Below, piece after piece: positions 1 through 5,352 of a stretch of 5,352 nt of DNA. Each line of letters begins with the position of its first letter. The stretch's first letter is position 1. A model generated the notes under the pieces. That model made no database searches. It was not told the DNA's origin and saw nothing but the letters and a program-made list of their open reading frames with translations. Origin of the DNA: Nitrospirota bacterium (lineage in GTDB: Bacteria; Nitrospirota; Thermodesulfovibrionia; UBA6902); the NCBI GenBank assembly GCA_024277515.1, contig JAJRVB010000037.1, forward strand, positions 1 through 5,352, written 5' to 3'. A program made the position numbers and the translations under genes.

Positions 1-372
1 CTCGGGCCGTGAGCCGGTCTTGTTCAGAAAGAGCGGCTCCTCTCCTATATTGGGGATGACCATAGGCTTCTTTTTTTCGAGGACGCGTCCTACGACCCCT
101 TCCCCGATGCGGTATTTGCCTCTTTCGATGTTTTTCCTGGTCAACCCGTGTGCCGCGACAATCCGCAGCTCTCCGGATATATGGTCCAGCAGAAATACAC
201 ACCCCCTCTGCATTTCAAGAAGGTTTCCGAGTGTAGACATCACGGACAGGAGGTTTTTTTCGAGGGCAAAGGAGGTTGTCAGGACCTTGCTGACCTCAAG
301 TATTGCGGTCAGTTCCCTGTTCTTACGGAGGATCAGTTCTGTCTTTCCGCTTTTCTCCCTTTTGCGTATCAT
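1..372 (-). CDS. nifA: NifA-like sigma-54 transcriptional activator, N-terminal GAF domain (3' end outside window)
   Basis: Translating the reverse strand from the ATG at 372 gives 124 uninterrupted residues that run off the window start. Residues about 18-124 are a GAF sensor domain with wording typical of NifA: RGCVFLLD (56-63), GELRIVAAHGLT (67-78), YRIGEGVVGRV (87-97) and PNIGEEPLF (107-115). In the family this domain senses nitrogen or redox status, sometimes through GlnK/PII, and controls a central AAA+ ATPase that remodels sigma-54 RNA polymerase at nif promoters. The AAA+ and helix-turn-helix parts would lie outside the window, so they cannot be confirmed. An in-frame stop lies upstream at 421-423 and no other standard start codon falls between, so ATG 372 is the only good start, although no Shine-Dalgarno precedes it. 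It is transcribed away from the radical SAM operon. A related GAF/AAA+ activator with a different regulon (FhlA- or NorR-like) is possible, but the GAF wording favours NifA. Confidence 0.82.
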   Translation of the reverse strand, partial: MIRKREKSGKTELILRKNRELTAILEVSKVLTTSFALEKNLLSVMSTLGNLLEMQRGCVFLLDHISGELRIVAAHGLTRKNIERGKYRIGEGVVGRVLEKKKPMVIPNIGEEPLFLNKTGSRPE

Positions 373-451
373 GATAAAAATTGATATCGAGTTGCCAGGC
401 GGATTAAGGGTTTTCTCAACTCATTCCTGAATGTACTGGAAATTAATCGTT

Positions 452-476
452 ATTGTACTGCATTACCTTGTACAAT
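452..476. promoter_or_regulatory. Candidate operator: dyad ATTGTAC-N11-GTACAAT
   Basis: The 7-bp arms at 452-458 and 470-476 are perfect inverted repeats around an 11-bp spacer, a geometry suited to a dimeric repressor or activator. A further TGTACTG copy of the half-site lies 22 bp upstream (432-438), about two helical turns away, and a palindromic CTGTACAG lies at 533-540. The dyad is about 80 bp from the nifA start and overlaps a weak minus-strand promoter-like pair (TTGTTA 494-489, TACAAG 472-467, 16-bp spacing), so nifA is the more likely target. It does not match the NifA upstream activator TGT-N10-ACA. The regulator is unknown. Confidence 0.35.
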
Positions 477-561
477 CATATAATAGTATAACAATTATAT
501 CCAATCTCCTGCGCATAGCTTTGGACAAGGCGCTGTACAGAGGGGTTTTCCGGTTGTCAAT

Positions 562-591
562 TTGTTAAAATGTTGCCTGAAACGTTATAAT
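562..591 (+). promoter_or_regulatory. Candidate sigma-70 promoter (distal)
   Basis: A perfect TATAAT at 586-591 is preceded at 18 bp by TTGTTA (562-567), a 4/6 match to the -35 consensus. Transcription would begin near 598, giving a leader of about 240 nt before the fusion gene. In AT-rich intergenic DNA such a match can arise by chance, so it is listed as a second, weaker option to the proximal promoter. Confidence 0.28.
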
Positions 592-721
592 ATCAAGTAA
601 GATTTTGGTGATTTTCATAAGTGACGTGAAAGCTTCTTCATTATCTGAGGGGTGTAAGCAGATACCGGTGCATGGTCAGGCCCTTTATATTCCTGTATAA
701 ATTGCGCAGATATTCTATTAC

Positions 722-750
722 TTGACTTATCCAACTCCAGAACTTACATT
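722..750 (+). promoter_or_regulatory. Candidate sigma-70 promoter (proximal) for the radical SAM operon
   Basis: TTGACT (722-727, 5/6 to the -35 consensus) is followed after exactly 17 bp by TACATT (745-750, 4/6 to the -10 consensus). Transcription would start near 757, leaving a leader of roughly 80 nt before the ATG at 839. This is the best-scoring promoter seen by eye upstream of the operon. Confidence 0.42.
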
Positions 751-827
751 ATTTTAATAGTACCCGTCCGGCAGGGGCCTGTCAAGAAGGGTGGTGCAAA
801 CCGCAGGGATTTGTAAAAATATTTAAC

Positions 828-831
828 GGAG
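828..831 (+). promoter_or_regulatory. Ribosome binding site of the fusion gene
   Basis: GGAG (within CGGAG) ends 7 nt before the ATG at 839, a near-ideal spacing that fixes this start for the 802-residue protein. Confidence 0.75.
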
Positions 832-838
832 ATTAAGA

Positions 839-3247
839 ATGGCAAAAGGTTGTTGTGATACAGGAAGAGACCAGAGACTGAAGCAGTATGAACTGTCCGA
901 GTGGCAGATCGTTACTCCCGATCTCAGGAAATTCAGTTCCGGTGATACATTATATACTCCCAAACATATAAAGAAACGCAGAAAGGGCATAACATTATTG
1001 CTGGACCCTGAGTCTCCAAACTGGATCAGCGTAAACAGCACCGGGGCCGAAATCCTCAAACAGTGCGACGGCAGGCACACACTGTTCGGGATTCAGGATA
1101 ATATCTGCAAGAAATACCGCGTATCAAACAGGAAAAAAGTCAGGGAAGAGATCTCGGAATTTCTCAGTGCGGTCGGACTGCTTGAGTTTGTATCGGATGC
1201 GGAATTTGTCAGGCCCGAATATAAAGGAAGAAGCAGTGTAATTGCTCCAAAAAAACTGGATGAACTCTGGCTGTATTATACGATGTCATGCAATTTGAGG
1301 TGCCGGCACTGCCTGGTTGACGCGGGAAAGGGTCTCAAAAAGGAACTGACCAACGACGAGTTCAAAAGGGTTGTGGACGAAGCGGTCAAGCTGGGTGTCA
1401 AGAGGTTCTATATCACCGGAGGAGAGCCTTTTATAAAGGATGGTGTCTTTGATCTTATCAGGTATATTACAAAAACAAAGAGACGGGAGTTGATTGTCCT
1501 ATCGAATGCAACGATGTTTGATGATAAAAATATCGCGGCGCTAAAAAAGCTGGTCAGCCCCAAGCTGCTTCTGCAGGTGAGTCTGGAGGGGCCGAATGCG
1601 GAGATACATGACAAACTGCGTGGGGAAGGGAGTTTTGACAAGGCAGTAGAAGGGATCAAAAAGCTGATCAGCATAGGTATTACCCCGATAGTATCGACCG
1701 CCATCAGCAAGCTGAATGAAAAAGAGATTGCAAAGACTTCCCGTTTTCTGTCAAAGCTGGGTATACAGGAGCACAATGTCCTCTGGATGCATGCCAAGGG
1801 ACGCGGTGCGAACAATCTGAGTGAACTTTATGTGCCTTCTGATGATATCGCGAAGGCAATGAAAAAACTCAAAAAGGAATATAAGGAAAAGGAAGTAATT
1901 TTTGACAATGTTGAATCACTGAAAGTTCGTGTGCGCACCAAGCGCGGCAGGAAAAATGACCTCTGCAACAACTGTTACGAGAAGATATGCGTAAACTCCG
2001 ATGGTCATGTATATCCCTGCGGTTCATTAAACGGTGACAAAAACTTTGATGCGGGTTCCGTCCGCACTAAATCACTGAAAGATATATGGATGAATTCGAA
2101 GGTCATGGACAGGGGCAGAAGGAACAGCGTTCAGGACAAGGCGGAATGCAGGGAGTGTTATCTTGAGTACTTTTGCGGCGGGGGATGCACATCTCACAGT
2201 TACTACGCGTCTGAAGTGGACTCAGGAAAAGGATCAATCTCCGCAAAAGACCCCTATTGTTCAACATACAAGGCATTGTTTGACGATATTATATGGGAAC
2301 TGGCATCCGAGGGAGTAACACCCGGAAACGGCACAGGATATATATCTCCCCTCATCTATAATGCCATGGATTCAAAACTGCCCGGGCATCTCGGAGCCGG
2401 GATTAAATCGATTGATAAAAATTTTGATGTCGGCTGTTATCACTGTTCATGTGTGCTCTCGGTTGATGTTGAGGACGATGAGGAAGTATGCAAGCCTGAA
2501 ATTAAAGGGCATGTGACCAAAACAGTCAAGAAGAAATTCTCTAAAGCCGCATATAACCCCGTTGCCGACTACTACTGCCCGACCGGCTATAATCCTGAGG
2601 ACCTGGCACATATCCCGAATGAGGTGCTTGATGTATCGTATGGATGCGGAAACCCTGCTGCACTGGCGGATATCAGGCAAGGTGAAACCATTGTGGATCT
2701 GGGCGCGGGCGGTGGGATTGACTGTTTTATTGCGGCAAAGAAACTTGGTAAAAAAGGCAGGGTTATCGGTATTGACATGACCGATGAGATGCTCGAGACC
2801 GCGAAAGAGAATGCGAGAAAAGTTGCGGATGTACTTGGTTACGATATTGTTGAATTCAGGGTCGGAAATATCATGGAGATGCCTGTTGAAAGCGGTTCGG
2901 TTGACCTGGTCATCTCAAACTGTGTTATTAATCTGACGGAAGACAAGGCTAAAGTATTGGAAGAAATATATCGTATATTAAAACCGGGTGGACGGTTTAT
3001 TATTTCAGACATAGTTTCGAACAAACCTGTCCCCGGATACTTAAAGAGAGATAAAGAGTTGTGGAATGCCTGCCTTTCTGGCGCGCTTACTGACAGGGAC
3101 TTCAGGGAAACTGCGGAGAACGCGGGTTTTTCAAAGGTCAATATGAAGAAAAATTACCTTTACAAAAAGGTTGAATATATAGAGTTTTATTCGATTACGC
3201 TTAAGGGCGCAAAACCTCAGCAGGTAAGCTGCGGCTGCTGTGCCTGA
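839..3247 (+). CDS. PqqD-like / radical SAM-SPASM / ArsM-type methyltransferase fusion protein
   Basis: This cytoplasmic 802-residue protein is a multi-domain fusion. Residues about 50-118 resemble a PqqD-like domain. The radical SAM core spans about 140-350, with the cluster motif C151-x3-C155-x2-C158 and the SAM-binding GGEP at 194-197. A SPASM domain follows: C376, G389 and C394, then C437-x2-C440-x5-C446-x3-C450, then C474, enough for two auxiliary 4Fe-4S clusters. A Cys-rich linker (CYHCSC, 533-538; C551) leads to a methyltransferase at about 560-790. That domain has SAM motif VDLGAGGGID (619-628) and the ArsM signatures YGCGNP (C603), SNCVINL (C695) and LWNACLSGAL (C745), matching the three arsenic-ligand cysteines of arsenite methyltransferases. 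The tail is SCGCCA. The MT domain predicts S-to-arsenic methylation and the radical half predicts C-H activation; the joint substrate is unknown. It appears to be the first gene of a two-gene operon. Domain calls are strong; the arsenic role is inferred. Confidence 0.88.
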   Translation: MAKGCCDTGRDQRLKQYELSEWQIVTPDLRKFSSGDTLYTPKHIKKRRKGITLLLDPESPNWISVNSTGAEILKQCDGRHTLFGIQDNICKKYRVSNRKKVREEISEFLSAVGLLEFVSDAEFVRPEYKGRSSVIAPKKLDELWLYYTMSCNLRCRHCLVDAGKGLKKELTNDEFKRVVDEAVKLGVKRFYITGGEPFIKDGVFDLIRYITKTKRRELIVLSNATMFDDKNIAALKKLVSPKLLLQVSLEGPNAEIHDKLRGEGSFDKAVEGIKKLISIGITPIVSTAISKLNEKEIAKTSRFLSKLGIQEHNVLWMHAKGRGANNLSELYVPSDDIAKAMKKLKKEYKEKEVIFDNVESLKVRVRTKRGRKNDLCNNCYEKICVNSDGHVYPCGSLNGDKNFDAGSVRTKSLKDIWMNSKVMDRGRRNSVQDKAECRECYLEYFCGGGCTSHSYYASEVDSGKGSISAKDPYCSTYKALFDDIIWELASEGVTPGNGTGYISPLIYNAMDSKLPGHLGAGIKSIDKNFDVGCYHCSCVLSVDVEDDEEVCKPEIKGHVTKTVKKKFSKAAYNPVADYYCPTGYNPEDLAHIPNEVLDVSYGCGNPAALADIRQGETIVDLGAGGGIDCFIAAKKLGKKGRVIGIDMTDEMLETAKENARKVADVLGYDIVEFRVGNIMEMPVESGSVDLVISNCVINLTEDKAKVLEEIYRILKPGGRFIISDIVSNKPVPGYLKRDKELWNACLSGALTDRDFRETAENAGFSKVNMKKNYLYKKVEYIEFYSITLKGAKPQQVSCGCCA

Positions 3248-3276
3248 TAGCCGTGAAAAAAATATGAATAAGGAAA

Positions 3277-3280
3277 GAGG
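3277..3280 (+). promoter_or_regulatory. Ribosome binding site of the B12-radical SAM gene
   Basis: GAGG, inside AAAGAGGT, ends 9 nt before the ATG at 3290. It supports that start and independent translation from a shared transcript. No terminator or promoter is visible in the 42-bp gap after the fusion gene. Confidence 0.7.
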
Positions 3281-3289
3281 TAGAGATAT

Positions 3290-4771
3290 ATGAGAGTAAC
3301 ATTAGTTAATGCTCAGGTGCTGGACGGCAACAATGTTGTGCCGCCGTTGGGCCTTATGTACATTGCCGCTGTGCTGGAAAAGGCCGGACATGCGGTGCAG
3401 ATTTTTGATGCTGATCCTGAATATCAGGAGTCGATGCTTAAAGAGATAAAGGACTTTAACCCTGATCTGATTGGACTGAGTTTTCTGACGGTTGCCTACC
3501 AGAGGGCCTTTAATCTGAACAAGGCATTGAAAAAGGAGCTGCCTGATGTTACCTGTTGCGCCGGAGGTGTGCATACGACTGTTAAGCCTCATGATACCCT
3601 GAAAGAGTTTGACCTCGATTTTATCATTATAGGTGAAGGTGAAGACACTATAGTTGAAGTATGTGAGAAGCTCGAAAAGAACGAAGGTGTTGCAGGTGTG
3701 AACGGAGTCATGTACCGTGAGAACGGTGAGGTCATCGAAAACGAAAGACGTGAGATGATCAAGGACCTTGACTCTATTCCCTTTCCCGCCCGTCACCTGA
3801 TTGACATGAAGCCTTATCTCAAGCCGCCCGGGATTATAAGGGGCTACGCCGAAAAGAACCAGACCACCATAGTCACGAGCAGGGGCTGTCCCTTTAAGTG
3901 TATTTATTGCGGCAGTCATAATATATTCGGCAGAAGGACCAGGAGGCGCTCAGTGAAAAATGTCGTTGACGAGATAGAGCATCTGGTCAAGAATTATGAT
4001 ATGAAAGGCATATACTACTGTGATGATACATTTACCCTCAGCTCAAAATGGGTAAAGGAATATTGTGAAGAACTGAAAAGGCGGAACCTCAATATTAAAT
4101 GGGGCTGCCAGTCAAGGGTGGACCAGACCGACAGGGAATTAATGACGAGGATGAAGGAGTCAGGACTTGTGCAGCTCGACTTCGGTGTGGAGAGCGGTTC
4201 GGAAAAGATACTGAAAGTGCTCGGAAAGGGCGGAGCCGGAGACAGGACAGCGCAGATCAAAGAATCTTTCAAGCTCTGCAGGGAGCTGGACATTAGGACA
4301 CTGGCAACTTTTATCATCGGTAATCCTGAAGAGACGCGGGCGGATATAGAGGAGAGCTTTCAGGTGGCAAAGGACATAAATGCCGATTACACGGCCTTTT
4401 ACTTCCTGACTCCATACCCGGGGACTGAAATATATAATATGGCCATGGAAAAAGGCTGGCTTGACCCGAACATTCCTTTCTCGGACATATGGGCGCACAG
4501 GCAGCCGGAGCTTCCTCTGATGGCCATTACATTCGGCAAGGAAGAGCTGCGGGACATCCGCAGGCACCTCCAGAACCAGTTTTTTGTAAAAAACTATCTC
4601 AAGGCCTCTGGCAACATCAGTTTCTACTCGATACTCTTCAGCATACTCTTTAAACACCCGGGGGTTATACTGGAGTGTCTCGGCAAGCTTATCAGGACCC
4701 GGAGGATAGACTATATTGTTGAGACGCTTAATGCGGAATACTGGCGCATGAAGAAGTACGAAGGGGCCTGA
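3290..4771 (+). CDS. B12-binding domain radical SAM enzyme (class B / BchE-HpnP-like)
   Basis: The 493-residue protein has the usual length and order for the family. Residues 1 to about 135 form a cobalamin-binding Rossmann-like domain, with PPLGLMYIAAVLE (18-30), AGGVHTTVKP (91-100) and GEGE (115-118). It lacks the DxHxxG motif, as is common in this class, where B12 binds without a His ligand. The radical SAM core follows at about 190-400: C200-x3-C204-x2-C207 binds the 4Fe-4S cluster, and DDTFTLS (245-251), GVESGS (299-304) and TPYPGTEIY (374-382) are typical later elements. The C-terminal stretch 445-468 is strongly hydrophobic (FYSILFSILF), perhaps an amphipathic or membrane-contacting helix. 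Relatives methylate unactivated carbon or phosphorus, or form rings such as the BchE isocyclic ring; the substrate cannot be read from sequence. It lies 42 bp downstream of the fusion gene, is presumably co-transcribed with it, and is followed by a strong terminator. Confidence 0.9.
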   Translation: MRVTLVNAQVLDGNNVVPPLGLMYIAAVLEKAGHAVQIFDADPEYQESMLKEIKDFNPDLIGLSFLTVAYQRAFNLNKALKKELPDVTCCAGGVHTTVKPHDTLKEFDLDFIIIGEGEDTIVEVCEKLEKNEGVAGVNGVMYRENGEVIENERREMIKDLDSIPFPARHLIDMKPYLKPPGIIRGYAEKNQTTIVTSRGCPFKCIYCGSHNIFGRRTRRRSVKNVVDEIEHLVKNYDMKGIYYCDDTFTLSSKWVKEYCEELKRRNLNIKWGCQSRVDQTDRELMTRMKESGLVQLDFGVESGSEKILKVLGKGGAGDRTAQIKESFKLCRELDIRTLATFIIGNPEETRADIEESFQVAKDINADYTAFYFLTPYPGTEIYNMAMEKGWLDPNIPFSDIWAHRQPELPLMAITFGKEELRDIRRHLQNQFFVKNYLKASGNISFYSILFSILFKHPGVILECLGKLIRTRRIDYIVETLNAEYWRMKKYEGA

Positions 4772-4805
4772 GACGGTAAAAATAATAGTAACTCACAGAA
4801 TATTA

Positions 4806-4854
4806 TCAAGTTAAAAAGAGAGCGTTGCCTGGCAACGCTCTCTTTTTAACTTGA
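4806..4854 (+). terminator. Rho-independent terminator with 24-bp perfect stem (potentially bidirectional)
   Basis: Arms 4806-4829 and 4831-4854 are exact inverted repeats around one central base (4830). In RNA the stem would have about 22 pairs and a small CCUGG loop. The GC-rich upper stem (AGAGAGCGTTGCC) is flanked by TTTTT on the right (4843-4847) and AAAAA on the left, so it can work in both directions. It lies 34 bp after the stop of the B12-radical SAM gene and marks the operon end. Confidence 0.92.
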
Positions 4855-4860
4855 AGGAAA

Positions 4861-4876
4861 TACATTATAATATGTA
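4861..4876 (+). promoter_or_regulatory. Candidate -10 element inside a small dyad upstream of the protease gene
   Basis: A perfect TATAAT at 4866-4871 is framed by inverted arms TACAT (4861-4865) and ATGTA (4872-4876). Transcription from here would begin near 4878 and give a leader of about 45 nt. The -35 region at the right distance (TTTTTA, 4843-4848) is poor and falls in the terminator's T-tract, so an activator or another sigma factor may be needed, or the match may be chance. Confidence 0.3.
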
Positions 4877-4921
4877 ATCAGAGCGGTCATTTTCCTGCTC
4901 AGGCAGACTGGGGAATTCCTC

Positions 4922-5352
4922 ATGACATTAACAGAAAAAACATTCATGCTGATTTTTTGCGTCTGTCTCTCCTTTTCAGTCCGGGGAGTTTATGCGGCGC
5001 CAGCAGCGCAGGATGCCTTTGAAATTGTGCAGCCGGACGGGACCGTTATCACCGCCAGGGTCAGGGGTGATGAATGGAACAACAGGGTTGAGACTGTAAA
5101 GGGGTATTCGATAAAAAAAGCTGTTGACGGTTTCTGGTATTACATATCTCACTATAATAAAGACATGCCGGTTTTAAGCATCCGGAGGGCTGACCGCCCG
5201 CCTCCGAAGTCAATAAAAAAACATATACGTCCGGGCAGGCTTTACATGCGCCCTTCCGGGGACCGCATTTCACGCAGGCCCGGACCGGTGTTGTCTTCAG
5301 GTGACACGCTCAGTTCAACTGCCTCAGCTTTGTCCGGAGTGTCCACGGCAGC
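4922..5352 (+). CDS. Exported M6-type metalloprotease, N-terminal part (3' end outside window)
   Basis: From the ATG at 4922 the frame stays open to the window end (143 full codons). Residues 1-25 form a signal peptide: K6, a hydrophobic core around 8-20, and a VYA-AP cleavage site after A25. The mature start FEIVQPDGTVITARVRGDEW (33-52) and the following GYSIKKAVDGFWYYIS match the conserved N-terminal region of M6 (immune inhibitor A-like) secreted metalloproteases, seen in many environmental bacteria. The zinc motif HExxH would lie further downstream and is not in the window, so catalytic competence is unproven. The segment after about residue 85 is basic and proline-rich, like a linker or propeptide. 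A GGGG run at 4910-4913 is a weak ribosome binding site; ATG 4946 (M9) is a less likely start because it would shorten the signal peptide. The gene is separated from the radical SAM operon by the terminator. Confidence 0.7.
   Translation, partial: MTLTEKTFMLIFCVCLSFSVRGVYAAPAAQDAFEIVQPDGTVITARVRGDEWNNRVETVKGYSIKKAVDGFWYYISHYNKDMPVLSIRRADRPPPKSIKKHIRPGRLYMRPSGDRISRRPGPVLSSGDTLSSTASALSGVSTA

Larger units (their letters stand above)
373..838. other. Divergent intergenic region (466 bp) with regulatory sites and no supported gene
   Basis: No ORF here has both a plausible length and a ribosome binding site. Short candidates, such as a 17-codon frame starting at ATG 672, lack a Shine-Dalgarno at the right distance. 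The part near the nifA start is AT-rich and carries four GTAC cores at 433, 455, 470 and 535, a 25-bp dyad at 452-476, and an AT-rich inverted repeat (ATATAAT 478-484 / ATTATAT 494-500). The part near the radical SAM gene holds two promoter-like sequences and a leader. I saw no cobalamin or SAM riboswitch core, no tRNA and no sigma-54 -24/-12 element on either strand. Confidence 0.6.

Noticed and set aside
20..430. 136-codon plus-strand open frame over the window's left end
   Set aside because: It is antisense to the NifA-like GAF coding sequence, which has clear family motifs. The plus-strand translation is S/F/R-rich with no recognisable domain and no ribosome binding site.
672..725. 17-codon ORF as a possible RiPP precursor for the PqqD-containing enzyme
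   Set aside because: It has no ribosome binding site at a usable distance, no cysteine or core-peptide pattern, and it overlaps the -35 of the better promoter candidate.
373..838. Cobalamin or SAM riboswitch, or sigma-54 promoter, in the divergent region
   Set aside because: A riboswitch would suit a B12/SAM operon, but I could not find the conserved cores. The only TGGCA on the minus strand (near 396-400) lacks the GC of a -12 element at the required spacing.
3264..3293. 9-codon mini-ORF (MNKERGRDI) whose TGA overlaps the ATG of the B12-radical SAM gene (ATGA)
   Set aside because: The overlap is tempting as translational coupling, but no Shine-Dalgarno precedes ATG 3264, and the downstream gene has its own good site inside the mini-ORF.
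3302..3919. 205-codon minus-strand open frame inside the B12-radical SAM gene
   Set aside because: It lies wholly opposite a well-supported coding region with family motifs in the sense frame, and shows no domain of its own. The same applies to the shorter minus-strand frames in both large genes.
5061..5273. 70-codon minus-strand open frame at the right end
   Set aside because: It is opposite the secreted protease reading frame, which has a signal peptide and M6-like N-terminal motifs.

Overview
The window looks like chromosomal DNA of an anaerobic, possibly nitrogen-fixing bacterium. A Nitrospirota or Desulfobacterota (Geobacter-like) source would fit the NifA-type regulator fragment, the two oxygen-sensitive radical SAM enzymes and the moderate base composition. 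This is an inference from protein style; no marker gene settles the taxon.

Layout. Positions 1-372 (minus strand) hold the first 124 codons of a NifA-like sigma-54 activator, covering its GAF sensor domain; the rest lies outside the window. Positions 373-838 are a divergent intergenic region with no supported gene. It holds a 25-bp dyad (ATTGTAC-N11-GTACAAT), two candidate sigma-70 promoters and a clear Shine-Dalgarno for the next gene. Positions 839-3247 encode an unusual 802-residue fusion: a PqqD-like domain, a radical SAM core, a SPASM iron-sulfur domain, a Cys-rich linker and a complete ArsM-type arsenite S-adenosylmethionine methyltransferase domain. Forty-two bases later, 3290-4771 encode a 493-residue B12-binding radical SAM enzyme. 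A long perfect hairpin with a T-tract (4806-4854) ends this two-gene unit. From 4922 to the window end runs the exported N-terminal part of an M6-type (immune inhibitor A-like) metalloprotease.

How the genes may work together. The central pair is the interesting part. One polypeptide joins radical chemistry to a methyltransferase that keeps the three ArsM arsenic-ligand cysteines, and it is probably co-transcribed with a B12-dependent radical SAM enzyme of the type that does C-methylation or ring formation. Such a set could build an organoarsenical (carbon-arsenic) metabolite. The sequence alone does not prove that arsenic is the substrate, and no arsR, transporter or RiPP precursor gene is visible here. 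The NifA-like gene and the protease are probably unrelated neighbours.
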